Source of the DNA: Mortierella sp. BCC40632
Taxonomy: Eukaryota; Mortierellomycota; Mortierellomycetes; Mortierellales; Mortierellaceae
Length of the DNA stretch: 64,000 nt
Reading direction: 5' to 3'
Assembly: GCA_011634665.1 (NCBI GenBank)
Contig: WAEK01000001.1
Span: forward strand, 2,478,001 to 2,542,000
The notes below the pieces were generated by a model. That model did not search any database, was not told the origin of the DNA, and saw nothing but the letters and a program-made list of their open reading frames with translations. The position numbers and the translations under genes were made by a program. Shown here one piece after another: positions 14,215 through 24,888 of this stretch. How positions within the stretch are numbered: position 1 is the first letter of the stretch; each line of letters begins with the position of its first letter.

Positions 14215-15819
14215 ATCATTGAATAGCGGAGATCTTTGCAGCTTCTTCTTGTCAGTCAATAAATACAGCTTTCTTTCCATCTTCAAGAACTTCACTTGCT
14301 CTCGCAATATCTTGTTACTCCGTCCAAAAATATTGGCCGCACCCAGATCCTGATCAAGATCATAGTCCATCATATCCTCACTCTCCCTTACTAAACCAAC
14401 TATATTTCGTATTCATCACGAGCAAATATACAGTACTGCCTCGTCAACTCCTTACTCCAAAGACAGGAGTCAGGAGCCATATCAAAGTAACGGTGCTTTC
14501 CTCGGTTGTGAGTATGGGATCGGTGATGAGTGGCGGGTTGGACAAAGGGTGCCCCTGAGTAGCTCACACCCGCTAACTGGGCAGCCAAGTTTCCCTTTAG
14601 TCAACATGCGAGGACTTTGCAGCCCCACCCTAGTTTGATCCGCATGCAGATACTTGCCTCAGGACCCTTTCATGCAGCTTCTCTCTCTACTAATACCACA
14701 CTCCAGATAGAAACTATATCCGCGCCAGAGTCCCGTTTGTGCTAAGCTAAATATTGGGGGTAGTCTACTCATTTCCCAATCGTAAGTCATCGGCGCTCCC
14801 TTCCCATGACCTGCCTTTACCTAGAGAAGAGAGTCGATATCGATTAAAACCGTCTTTCCTTAGACCATACGCGGTAATTAATAGTTGTTACTTTTGAGGA
14901 CTGGGGTCGGGTTGAACTGTTGAGATAGTGTTGTTTGTAGCAAATCTCAAGGACGGAGCCCCCACTTGGTATAAAGCACGTTTTTACATTTGTTTATTCA
15001 TAAGCGGTGCTGTTCTCTCATTCGATTAGTTGGGTTGAAAGCATTAGATCTAATACGAGCGATTTATCTTGCGAGACGACAAAAAGATTTTTCTCAGAGG
15101 GTAGATGGAAGGAGATTACAAAGCTGCCATCATTTAAGCTGTCAACACTTCCGAATATAACCGCTCAGTGTCTCAACATTTTTTTCCATCGCATGTTGCA
15201 AGACAATCACTCTCACAGCGTGTGGCCGCCTCAGGGAGAAGTAATGAGTCTGCGGCCTGGTCTGACTGACATCTTGCGCTCACTCAAGACAACATCGAAA
15301 TGATAGTATGGCGCTTTGTTTATTTGAAGAAGCCGTCGCCATTTGTTGTTGAAGATCTGTCAGAGGTATGGTGGGTGAGAGCAACCTGACCAGTCTAGTT
15401 AGATTTTTTGAGTGACAATGAAGGTATTTCATAGTTGATGGAGAGGATGAGAATATATTCCTCTCGAAGGAAAAAAAAATGGACCGTCAGTATAATGAGG
15501 ATGAGCCAACAAGGAGGAAAAAGGGGGGAATCGGACCCTATTTGTCGGGACGAGATCCAGAAAATGACTGGACGGTGGTGGAGCGGATGAAGTCATAGGA
15601 CACAAATTCTACAAAGTCCTTGAATGAAAATGAGCACGTAGTCGTTCAAGCAACTGTTACAATCGCGCACAGCAGAATGAGTGAGGTATCCTCTGATTTT
15701 CGGAAAACATATTGCTTCATGGGTGGGTATGCTGGAGGTTCGTGCTAAGTCGAGAAATCGATCTGCATTTGAAGAGGCCATGTTTTGTGTTAGAATTGGA
15801 TTGGCATTTAAACAAATAC

Positions 15820-15822
<3 letters not shown>

Positions 15823-15885
<63 letters not shown>
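15823..15885. repeat. (CT)n microsatellite
   Basis: Uninterrupted TC dinucleotides for about 63 bases, inside the gene-poor region. Likely length-variable between isolates. Confidence 0.97.
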
Positions 15886-15888
<3 letters not shown>

Positions 15889-16147
15889 GTCGCGGATCCA
15901 CAACCATTCAGTTGTGACCAGCGAATCATTTGTCCTCATTGTAGATTAAACATCTTTTGCCTTGCAAAAAACAATAGAAACCTGATATTGACAGCCAATA
16001 AGACGTTTGTAGGTGGACTGCTCGGCTGCAGGTAGCATTTTTACTCCGTAGGCGGTCTGTTTAGGGCCAGCGCAAATGCCAGCCATCGCCCAAAAATAAA
16101 GATATGTCGCAACTCATCGACATCTTCTGTCCACTGAGTACTTCTAG

Positions 16148-16522
16148 TGGAGATGGGCTTCAGTTCCAAGGCTTGGTCCGGCTATTGCAAATGAGGGCCA
16201 GTTTCTCACATTACGAGAGCTCAAGGGGTTTTTGAGAGCGATGGAAGAGAATAACCAGTTATGCCTCTCTCTATGCTTGGCTGCTCTTCGAGCTACTATT
16301 GAGCGTTTCAGAGAGCTCCAGTCGAGCCAGGCAGAGAATGAAGTGGATGACATTGAAGGTGAATTTGAGTACTCTTGGATGTATGGAGGATTTCAGGCAG
16401 AGTTCAACTGAAATATTGTGGTTGCATCTGTATCATCTCCTTCAGAGCCTGTCCTCTCTTCTACTCCAAGCGACGCTGAGGACGAGGATTGCGGAGAGGA
16501 GGCTCCTGCAACGAGAATGTGA
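16148..16522 (+). pseudogene. interrupted ORF of unknown origin
   Basis: One frame stays open for 124 codons except for a single in-frame TGA at 16409-16411. Before it, the sequence reads like a real helical protein (TLRELKGFLRAMEENNQ, then RATIERFRELQSSQ). After it comes an acidic Ser/Pro tail (VSSPSEPVLSS, SDAEDEDCGEE) ending at TGA 16520-16522. There is no upstream ATG in frame. I read it as the remnant of a gene or element ORF killed by a nonsense change; an unrecognised intron removing the stop is the alternative. Function not recognised. Confidence 0.4.
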
Positions 16523-17129
16523 ATCTCGCATAATTTTGCAACTCCAACACAAACCTTTCTCAGAAGCCGCACAAACCTTAGCGGAAATCTAACCAGCAGA
16601 GCCGCATATCATTTGCACAACCGCCCGGACCATAGACAGAACCGCTCAAACCGTAGTGAATATCTCACCAGAGTCGCATACACCGTTTGCACAATAACAC
16701 AAACCGTTCACAGATACAACATAAGCATTCGGAGTAAACAACGTGCCTCAATTTTAAACCAACTGCTACCATTCGTCTCGATTCCTTTTATTTGATTTCT
16801 TTGACACTGCGTTTCTCAAAGTTATTAAAAATATTAGGATGCGCACGCCGTCACAGCCTAATCTGGTCTTGCGCGCTGAAAAGACATGTCCTGCTTGCTG
16901 AACAAACGCTCTGCTGTGCTGAAGTTGGCAGAACGCGCAAGCAATTTTTGCCAAGAGAGAAAGGAATCCAAAGTTTGACCAGTTTTCGTTTTCCCACCAA
17001 AAGTCTTGTGGAGCGTCCAAGTTTAAGAGTCCTTTCTGATCTGTCCTTTTGTTCTTGCTCAAGCATCAGATTTTGCCTAAGCGCTCTGACATCTATCCTT
17101 GCTCTGACATCAGCCTTCTCTCTAGTTCT

Positions 17130-17655
17130 TACTCTTGCTTTAGCTCTCTTTTTTGTCTTTCGAATCGTTCAGCATCGTCAAGTATCAGCGAGACAAAGAT
17201 GTTCACGGCAAGAACTTGTGCTTTGCCCTTTGGAGTTGTGTCGTCATGCACAAAGTTCATCATGTTATGCATTGCACATGCAAGGTTAAGATAAGTCGCT
17301 AAGAGGACTGAACCCCGGAGTATCCTTGAATGGCTATGGCTCTTTAATGCGCCTATCAATACTATTGCGCAAGTCGTATGCCCACCATGGTAAACGACTC
17401 GAGTAGCATAGACATGGAGTAGAGCTTTGGGCAGATTTGAGTAATCGCTAGATTTTCTGCCCCATCTGCCCAATGCGTAAAGAGAGTAGTAGGTCGCAAG
17501 AACTTATTAATCTCCTGGAGAGACTGGATTTCTTCCTCGGTTAGCATCATTCCTTTGAGTTCTTTATCTTTTGCCCTTTCACCCTTTGATCCAGATGAAT
17601 AGCTCGTGTAAGTTCGTGTAGCAGCCTCGATATTCCCAAAAACTCTTTCTGCCAT
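17130..17655 (-). pseudogene. probable hAT-family transposase relic
   Basis: Two overlapping minus-strand frames (17362-17655 and 17129-17473) together resemble the central part of a fungal hAT transposase. The first carries LTEEEIQSLQEINKFLRP followed by FTHWADGAENLAITQ and LYSMSMLLESF. This recalls the L-x-x-FL-x-P ... T ... LYLLL pattern of hAT proteins, but loosely. The second frame continues with a helical, Lys/Glu-rich segment. At least one frameshift separates them and no DNA-binding or dimerisation end is intact. The family call rests on remembered pattern only. Confidence 0.3.
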
Positions 17656-18709
17656 AGTAAACCGAGAGTTCCATCATGTTACTATTTGAAGAAGCGGTAA
17701 CAGTCCTTGTACGGGTGAATAAGATTTATGACTTTCCACCACCAATTACGAATGTGGTCAACAAATGGGATCTAAAGGGCAAGTTGATTAATGGGACAAC
17801 AGATCAAGGGACAAACACGAAAAAGGGCACTTGAGCTCTGCAGAAGAGAAATTCCGGCTGCTTAGACCCCATGCGCATCACACAGGGCCCAGTTTTGCTT
17901 CAACAGGACTTTAGGTGAGACTACAGAAGCTAAAATGATTATTGACAAGTGTAACAGAATCTCTGTATTCTCCAGGAGCTTCAGTTGGTCATGGATGCTC
18001 TAAGAAAGGATAATGTAACCAGGATGAAATGGTACAGGGTCTCTTTGTCAGTCAAGCCTAGGCGTTGTTGACGCCAATAATTGACTAAAGAGTTTAGTGA
18101 AAGCTCAGTAGTTGCGGCCAACGAGTAGAGGAAAGGCGGGAAGTGCTTCTCCTCAACGATAAAACCGCGAGGCCGAAGGTGAGACAGAAGGTGAGGAGGA
18201 GGAAGACGTGTTGGATAAAAAGTTGCGATCACGACGGACGTTCGCAGGCAATGGGTGTCGCGGAGGTGAAATGGCGTGATTGTTGATCAGCAGAAACTGG
18301 AGGAGCACGGGCCAGATGAGATGTTGAGAGCGAGAGAGATAGCTCTCACTGAATAGACTGTGCCATTACTGGCGCTTCTGGTGAAGGGGTTCGAGTCAGC
18401 CCTCCTTTGCCGTTACCAGAAAAACACGGCCATTGACAGCGATCGGAAGGCTAAGTCTCTTGTCCCACCCAGCCAGAGCTTGCGCGACTAATGTGATAGC
18501 TGAGGGACAGGTTCGATATTGGCTTGAGCTTACATACGCCGTGTAAGACGGAGAACTTTCGACTTGTCCAAAGTCCCAAGGCAGAATGGCCAGCACCCCA
18601 TCCCACCATCTCGTTATCGCTCATCATCACATCTTGCCATCCCTAATCAGTCTCACCTCTCTTTCGCCCATCGCCCTAGACTCGGATATCCAGCCAGCCA
18701 CTTTTTGAT

Positions 18710-18796
18710 ACGCAAGCCGCTCAGCAAGCAGCGTTTCCTTAATCGAATGTTCACAAGATCCGAAAAAGGAAACGCTGTTTGTTGAGCGGCTTGCGT
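18710..18796. repeat. 31-bp inverted repeat (hairpin) before gankyrin
   Basis: Arms 18710-18740 and 18766-18796 pair along all 31 positions around a 25-nt loop. The only two deviations are T opposite G, which become G-U wobble pairs if the plus strand is transcribed. The right arm ends 16 bases before the gankyrin ATG (18813), so the hairpin probably lies in the 5' leader. It could be a structured leader or the footprint of an inserted foldback element. Confidence 0.85.
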
Positions 18797-18812
18797 CTCC
18801 TCCTCCTCAACC

Positions 18813-19706
18813 ATGTCGATTCACACAGCAGCATTCGAGGGCCAGCTCGGTCTTGTAAAGAATTTCATTGAGCAAGACAGGAATGCAATCCATCTCCAGG
18901 ATGAAGATGAACGACAGCCGCTCCACTGGGCCGTTTCAGGAAAACGAATAGACATTGTCGAGTATCTACTTGAGCAAGGTGCGGCTGTCAATGCAAAAGA
19001 TGAAGCCGATTGGACACCCCTTCACATCGCGGCTTCAGTGGGCAGCGCCGATATCACCAAACTCCTTCTGGACCGACAGGCTTGTGTCAATGCCAAGAGC
19101 GACTCTGGAGCGACGCCGCTTCTATACGCCGCTTCCAAGAATCACGTCGAGGTGGTCAGAATCCTACTCGATCATGGTGCAGACCCTAAGATTGAGGATG
19201 ACAGGAAGCAGGTTCCTCTGTAAGTCGGGAGAGCCATACAAAGGCGCCTTCACCCGGGTGCTTAGCTGTAATGCCTAACAAGGTCTCGCCCTTTTTCTTT
19301 CTTCATAGCCACCGTGCCGCGGTCCGTGGATACACACCACTTGCCAAATTGTTGATCGAGAAGGGTTCGAGACTCAATACCCCAGACAGTGTTCGGAACA
19401 CGCCCCTGTAAGTTCTCTTCCTCCTGTTTGAGCACCATGTTTTTTTTTTTTTTTTGCACAGACGGTGTTATTCTTGAAAGGACCCTTTTCCTCTTATTCG
19501 TCTTCCTTGGGAATGGTCATGCTGACCCTGTTTGCTCGATTTGTTCTAGTCACTTGGCGTGTCAAGAAGAGCATGGCGAGACGGCACTTGCCCTCCTCGA
19601 GGCTGGAGCAGATTTGGACCGTCAGAATGGAGAGGGACAAACACCACTGGAGTACTGCACCCCAAGCTTAAAGTCCTTCCTCAAGAGCCATGGCTACGAG
19701 GCGTAA
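18813..19706 (+). CDS. NAS6: Gankyrin/Nas6-like ankyrin-repeat proteasome chaperone
   Basis: Ankyrin-repeat protein resembling PSMD10/gankyrin (yeast Nas6), a chaperone that binds the Rpt3 ATPase during assembly of the 26S proteasome base. Three exons, 18813-19219, 19309-19407 and 19550-19706, join in phase to give 220 residues, close to the 226-228 of known homologues. It consists almost entirely of ankyrin repeats with repeated TPLH/TPLLYAA and LL--GA motifs (about residues 36-210). It opens with IHTAAFEGQLGLVKNFIE, as in gankyrin, and both introns fall inside a P-L dipeptide. A poly-T run sits in intron 2. Many ankyrin proteins look alike; the length, whole-protein repeat architecture and N-terminal helix favour gankyrin. 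Confidence 0.8.
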
Positions 19707-20856
19707 TCTTTAAGGAGTAACTGAGAGGGAGAGGTAGAGAAAGAGAAAGAGAAAGAGAAAAGAGATCACTCTCAAACTAGGCAAGTTTGCCTAAAGGATG
19801 CATCGGCCATCGACTGAACGAGATGCATCTCTCTTTTGTCCTCGGGTACGATACCTGGACTATATATAAAACTAGCAAACCACAGATTGTCCTTCTTCAT
19901 CGTCTTACGCGATATGCACCACACGCCAAGTTCGTTGAGTCTGTCTCTGAGGGGACAATGCGCATCCATGGGGCCTAGACAATGCTCAGCGAGGCGTACA
20001 TGTGTGGAGGGGAAGAGTTGTTTGTTCTCCGTGCCACGGACCGCCTCAGCACAGCGCGCAGGTGAAGAACGAGATGTTTAGCCTTGATGTCCACGGAGAC
20101 TGACTAGTCCGCGGGATCCCTTCCTTTTCGCAGTATCAGGTCGAGTGCGGTCACTGCTAGCCTAGGCTACTGCCGACTTAAAAGCTGGCAACAATCTAGG
20201 TCAGGAATAGTCGCCTCCCTCCCTCTCTCTTCTAGTGATGGTGGGTCTGTTATTGACGTCGTATTGGTTCATCCATTCTTGATTCCCTTTGCCAACTATC
20301 GCTCGTTGGAATCCATTTTTCCCTGGATGGCGGAGCCGCGCGATCTGCCCCGCCCTTTCTCTCTCTCTCTCTCTCTCTTCCCCAATGTACTCCACAACCC
20401 GTACATCGGCTTACGGAGGCACTTGGATTAAAGCTCATCATCTCAGCCGATCCCATTCCTTCAGTACCGACCAACGGATCATTGCCACAGGTGCACACTT
20501 GCTTGTTCGCCCGCCCACCCAGTTCTCTCTTTCTCTCTGTCTCTCTTTCCTATCTATCTATCTATCTCTCTTTGTCGTCCCTGTCTCCCAGCCTCTTTCC
20601 TGCACTGGCAGGGGACCAATCGCGAGCAGGCATCGTCCACCCTCTGGTCGTGGTCCGTGGCCCCTCTTGCTCTAAGGCCATGGCGCCGCGCTCTGGCCCA
20701 GTCCCAACCTCAACATGAACCCCGACAGACCATGCCGCACCCATCCCTGCATCGCAGGGACACAATCGCACTCTTTCCTCTTTTCCATCCTCCTTCTCTC
20801 CGCGCCCTGCACTCGATCGCCCATCGCATGCTCACTCACTCACTCACTCACCCACT

Positions 20857-20890
<34 letters not shown>

Positions 20891-21904
20891 TCCCACTCTT
20901 TCGCTCTTTCTCACTCTCGCACACACACTCTCATCTCTTCAATACCATCACCATCGCCCAGCATCTGTCGTCGGACGAGCGCCTGTGTCGAATTCGATCT
21001 ACGCCTGCAGTGGGCAGAGGCGATGGTTAATTGGGTCATCGGATCTTGAGGATGACCCATATCTGAGCCAAAAACCACTTTACGCAGACGAGATAATGAG
21101 GCCTATAGATGAGGCCGAGGAGCAGAGGAGCAAGAGGGGAGGCGGGAAAGGAGAGCAGGCTTGACAAGGCAAGCGTGGCCGTCGACGTACGTCGCAGAGG
21201 CTACATGCCGGCTGTCTTTTGTCTTTGGGCCCAATAATGGCAACGAGAAATGAATGCTCTTTTCGTTGCCTGGCTTGTAGACACACCACTCGTTGCACCC
21301 GAAGCTGTACTCGGAGGATGCGGGAAGCCCGTGTGGCGGGCCATTGAATTCGAGGTCATTGTATTGTTGTTTGTTCGCCAATGCTCGATCTCCTCTCTTT
21401 CGCTCTCTTGCCCAGCCCATCTCACCAGATGGACATGGCGACAGCCGCGCGGCCGCAGACCAGAGCGGCCCTGTCTGTGCCTCTGAAGCTTCCTCCGCAC
21501 CCGCCGACCCACTCCCCCGAATAATATATTTATATCGGCCACCTTCCCCCCCCCCAGCCCGTTTCGTCTTGCTCCTCCTTCCACACCCTCCGCCTCGTTT
21601 TTCTGTTTGCCCTCGCCCTCGCGCTCAACTCTGCTTTTACACGCTCTTCCCCTCTCTCACCCCATCTCACTTCCTTTTGCCGCCAGGACCCTCCTGCTCA
21701 CTCACCCAACCCGCAGCTTGCATCCATTTTTCTTTTTCTGTGTCTCGCTGCACTTTTGCACCCTTATCCATATCCAACCACTTGGCATCTGTCGAATCTC
21801 AGTCCATCCACTCCTTTCGCCTGTCTTTGCTTTATTTCTACAACTTCCCCCTTCCCTTCTCCCCAACAACCATCCCATACTCCAGATTTCCTCTCGTCTG
21901 CACA
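19707..21904. other. long 5' region of the cyclin-like gene
   Basis: 2.2 kb without a supportable gene. It holds CT-rich blocks (20358-20380, 20524-20572 with a CTAT tetranucleotide run), a TCAC tandem (about 20832-20850), a poly-T run (20861-20887) and a pyrimidine-rich leader directly before the next ATG (21540-21900). Probably promoter and leader of the downstream gene plus the gankyrin 3' flank. Confidence 0.5.
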
Positions 21905-23966
21905 ATGGATTCTGCATCAACCACAGCACCAGACCAACCACCAGAGACTCATCAGTGTCCAGAAGCACTCTTGTGTAAGTGTTTATCTGCATGCTGAAGT
22001 AGGGCCAGGATGAGAGGTCCAAGAGAAAGAGAAAGAGAAGGAGAGAGAGAGAGAAAAGAATTTGGAAAAAGGAACGATGCGAAAAAGCAATATGATAATA
22101 AATATGGACGGGCCGAGCGGAATAAACCTTCTTTCACCTAATGTTGGCGACTGGTTCAAGAGAAAGACAGAGAGAGAGAGAGGGAGAGGGGAGGCTGCTC
22201 AGGAGCGACGTGGCCACGCAGACAGGGTTCTGAAGGGATCAGGGAGCAAACAGGAGTAAAGAGAACAACAAGAACGAACAGCGAGGAAACTTTGTTCTAT
22301 TTCTAGGTGCCAGGAGACCGAGCGGTAGAGAGTAAGAGAGAGAATGAGCGAGCGAGTGAATGAGTGAGAGAGTGAGAGAGTGAGAGAGTGAGACGATGTG
22401 AGCGACCGCTGATGGGACGGGTGAGTGCCCTGACGGATGCGCGAACCCGTGGCCTTGGAGAGAGGGTGATGGAGTCGCTCGACTCAACCAGGACACACGC
22501 CTCTTTCCCTCAACCAGTATCGGTCATTGCCACGACACACCAACCATCTACGACATGAGGTCCTGCTTTGAGCCAACAACAAAGGCCTCGTCAAGCAACC
22601 TGGCCATCGCACATTCTTCTCTCTTGATGCTGGAAGGGACAAGGCGCGGATCTCGAGAGTCACATCGAGCGCAAGTCTTGCTGCTCTAACCAGCTCTTTT
22701 GAATCTCTGCATTCCCTGTCTTCTCCCTTCCTTTTGCATACCATCTGTCCTTGTCATCACTCCGGGGTTGTGAACTGGCTCCTTGTCCTCCCTTTTGCTC
22801 TACCCTCGCCTTTGGTATCTAGCCTTGGCCGCAGGGTCTGTCCTCTCTGTGCTCAAGTGCCCGCCCCCATCACCAACCTTCTTTGCCGGATGTCCGCTCT
22901 TTGAGACTGCGGATAGCGCCTCGGTCTCTACACCAGACATGTCCTCGGCCTCGTCAACTTTGGTCTCGATCGAGCAGGAGCCCGGTCTTGTGCTCTTTTT
23001 GCGAAATGTCTGTGTCAAGGCCGCAGTGACGGAGCTGGCGCTGGTGATCTCGTTGATCTATGTGGACCGACTCAAGAAGGTGCTCACAGGCATGGCTCGG
23101 GGCGATCCCGATACACCATTCAAGATTATCTTGTCGGCCCTGTTGGTTGTTAAAAAGGTATGACAAACCTTCCACACTCTCTCATCTCCGTGCTGCCCCG
23201 CGATGCCCGCACACCCACATGCCAGCCCTAACAGGTTAGATGCACACACCAGCGACAAACAAGGTTGTGCAAGAGAGAACCTACACGGATCGACCAACGT
23301 AAAACCTTGGTCTGACCTCTTTTTGTCTGTTCCTCCGAGGAGGTTGTTTCCATGGCAACCGTAATGGCTGGGAGTGGGGTGGGGTGGGCACTACACTAAT
23401 AGTACGCTTGATTTCAATTGCTCCGCAAGGAGCCGCGGCTAATTGCCAGATGTTTGGGGTGGTGTCTGTGTACGATTTGTGATGTGTGATATGCACAAAG
23501 TGCTCTCCTCAGCAGCAATGTTGCGATGTTCCAACCAACCCTTCCTTTTAATATAACTATACCTCAGCCCACCCACGTTTTCCCATGTGGTGGAGAGGAA
23601 AGCGATCGAGGGTGGGCCGCAGTTGACATCTGCCTTTCACCTCCCTCCCTCCCTATCTCCCCATAGACAAGTGGAATATTCATTCTAACATGCTTGACTT
23701 GTTTCTTCTTTTTCACACATCGTTGACCCGTTCAGTTTATGGAGGAGGATTGTGTAGGCCTAAACCGCCTTTTTTCCAAGATTACAAACGGCCTATATAC
23801 GCTCAAAGACATCAATACCATGGAGCGCTCCTTCCTCGGCTTGCTCAAATTCAGCCTTTTTGTCACTGAGGAAGATGTGACTAACTTTATCCATACACAT
23901 CAAGAGGAGCTCAAGGGTCTGGACATTTTCAAGTCAAGCTCCGCCAAGTTTCCTATTTTCGCATAG
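21905..23966 (+). CDS. small cyclin-box protein
   Basis: Three exons, 21905-21974, 22823-23157 and 23736-23966, join in phase to 211 residues. The middle and last exons form one cyclin fold. LALVISLIYVDRLKKVL matches the first cyclin helices, KIILSALLVVKKFMEED the conserved ALL-A-K-F helix, and LGLLKFSLFVTEED the L-F-L-V-E motif that ends a cyclin N box. The N-terminus is Ser/Pro-rich and disordered. Single-box, short fungal cyclins of the Pcl/Pho80 sort pair with Pho85-type kinases, but I cannot assign the partner. Intron 1 is unusually long (848 nt) and full of GAGA/GAGT repeats; exon 1 rests on phase agreement and a good leader, so it is the weakest part. Confidence 0.72.
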
Positions 23967-24888
23967 ATACCTTTCATCACGCATCCTACATTCACATCTT
24001 CACTCACTCACATATCCATATACAAATTAATATAGAGTCTTTTTTTACACATCAATGCATGTTTTGTTCAACTGAAGGCGCAAGGCCCAGCCCTTGGCCA
24101 TAGCGCATCTTGAAGGCACTAGTTTCTCAACATTCTCATTACATTTGGGGTACAAAAAAAAAAAAAAAAAAGTTGGCGCATTGAAATACCCAAGGCTACT
24201 TCAAGCTCAAGTCAGTTTACAGAAATCTTTTGTTGGCCGCAACAAGCCGAAGAGCCGAGAGGGCGAGTTTCCTAGACTTAATGCGTTTATCTTCATGTGA
24301 GAGAAAGAAAGAAAGAGATGCTAGGGTCGTATGTGCCGAGGTTGCAGTCATTGATTAAGCAAGAATGGGGCTCCTTAACTACATTACCCGGCCCTACACA
24401 CCTCCTGACTACCACTCCTTGCTTCCCCCGGCTCTTTATCTTCTCCGTGATTTGTTCTGGAAGTCAACATCTTCTGAATGCTGGATCACTGGCTTGCTGA
24501 AACCGCTTGACCTAAGATGTCCACCAAAGGGGCCAAAGACACAGAGAACGGGGGACGTGCTTTCTGCCGTCCTTGGAACAAAAGTAGTAAGGGCGGTCCC
24601 TTGAATGCTCAGCCCTTGCTGCCTCCTTGACCGCCACCTGCCGAACTTCATGGCTCCTGATTCTCGCACTTGTGGGGCCATCAGGATTGAGCCAAAGGAA
24701 ATGGCGAGGCGAAACGGGGACACCGTTAGACGGTGGGACAGCAACAACGCGTATAAATGCGAACCATGCCCACGATACTACTGCTCGTTGGACTCCTCCA
24801 TTGTTGCACTTTCCGCTTCACCTCACATCTTTAAATTCCCAACACTCTTAAATTTTGACTTGGCCCTGCGCGCCTAACGGGATCCAAC
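23967..24888. other. spacer and promoter of the secreted proline-rich gene
   Basis: Contains the 3' flank of the cyclin-like gene, an A run at 24156-24172, and the promoter of the next gene. A TATAAAT box lies at about 24752-24758, some 135 bases before the ATG at 24889. No other gene is supported. Confidence 0.55.
24752..24758 (+). promoter_or_regulatory. TATA box of the secreted proline-rich gene
   Basis: TATAAAT, about 135 bases upstream of the ATG. The same box-to-ATG spacing recurs at the small-protein genes in this window, suggesting strongly induced promoters. Confidence 0.6.

Larger units (their letters stand above)
13143..18812. other. gene-poor region with decayed elements
   Basis: 5.7 kb without an intact gene. 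It holds the 3' flank of the PA-RING gene, a poly-T run near 14185-14212, a 63-bp CT microsatellite (15823-15885), an interrupted ORF at 16148-16522, a hAT-like relic at 17130-17655 and a long inverted repeat at 18710-18796. A short minus frame near 14200-14373 (Lys-rich, KILREQVKFLKMERK) is coding-like but unassigned. The texture fits an old transposon graveyard. Confidence 0.55.

Noticed and set aside
15007..15303. 98-codon plus frame in the gene-poor region
   Set aside because: No domain or repeat relationship seen; could be a relic but the evidence is too weak.
24365..24604. 79-codon plus frame starting with helical sequence
   Set aside because: Lies in the promoter of the proline-rich gene and lacks leader or splice support.
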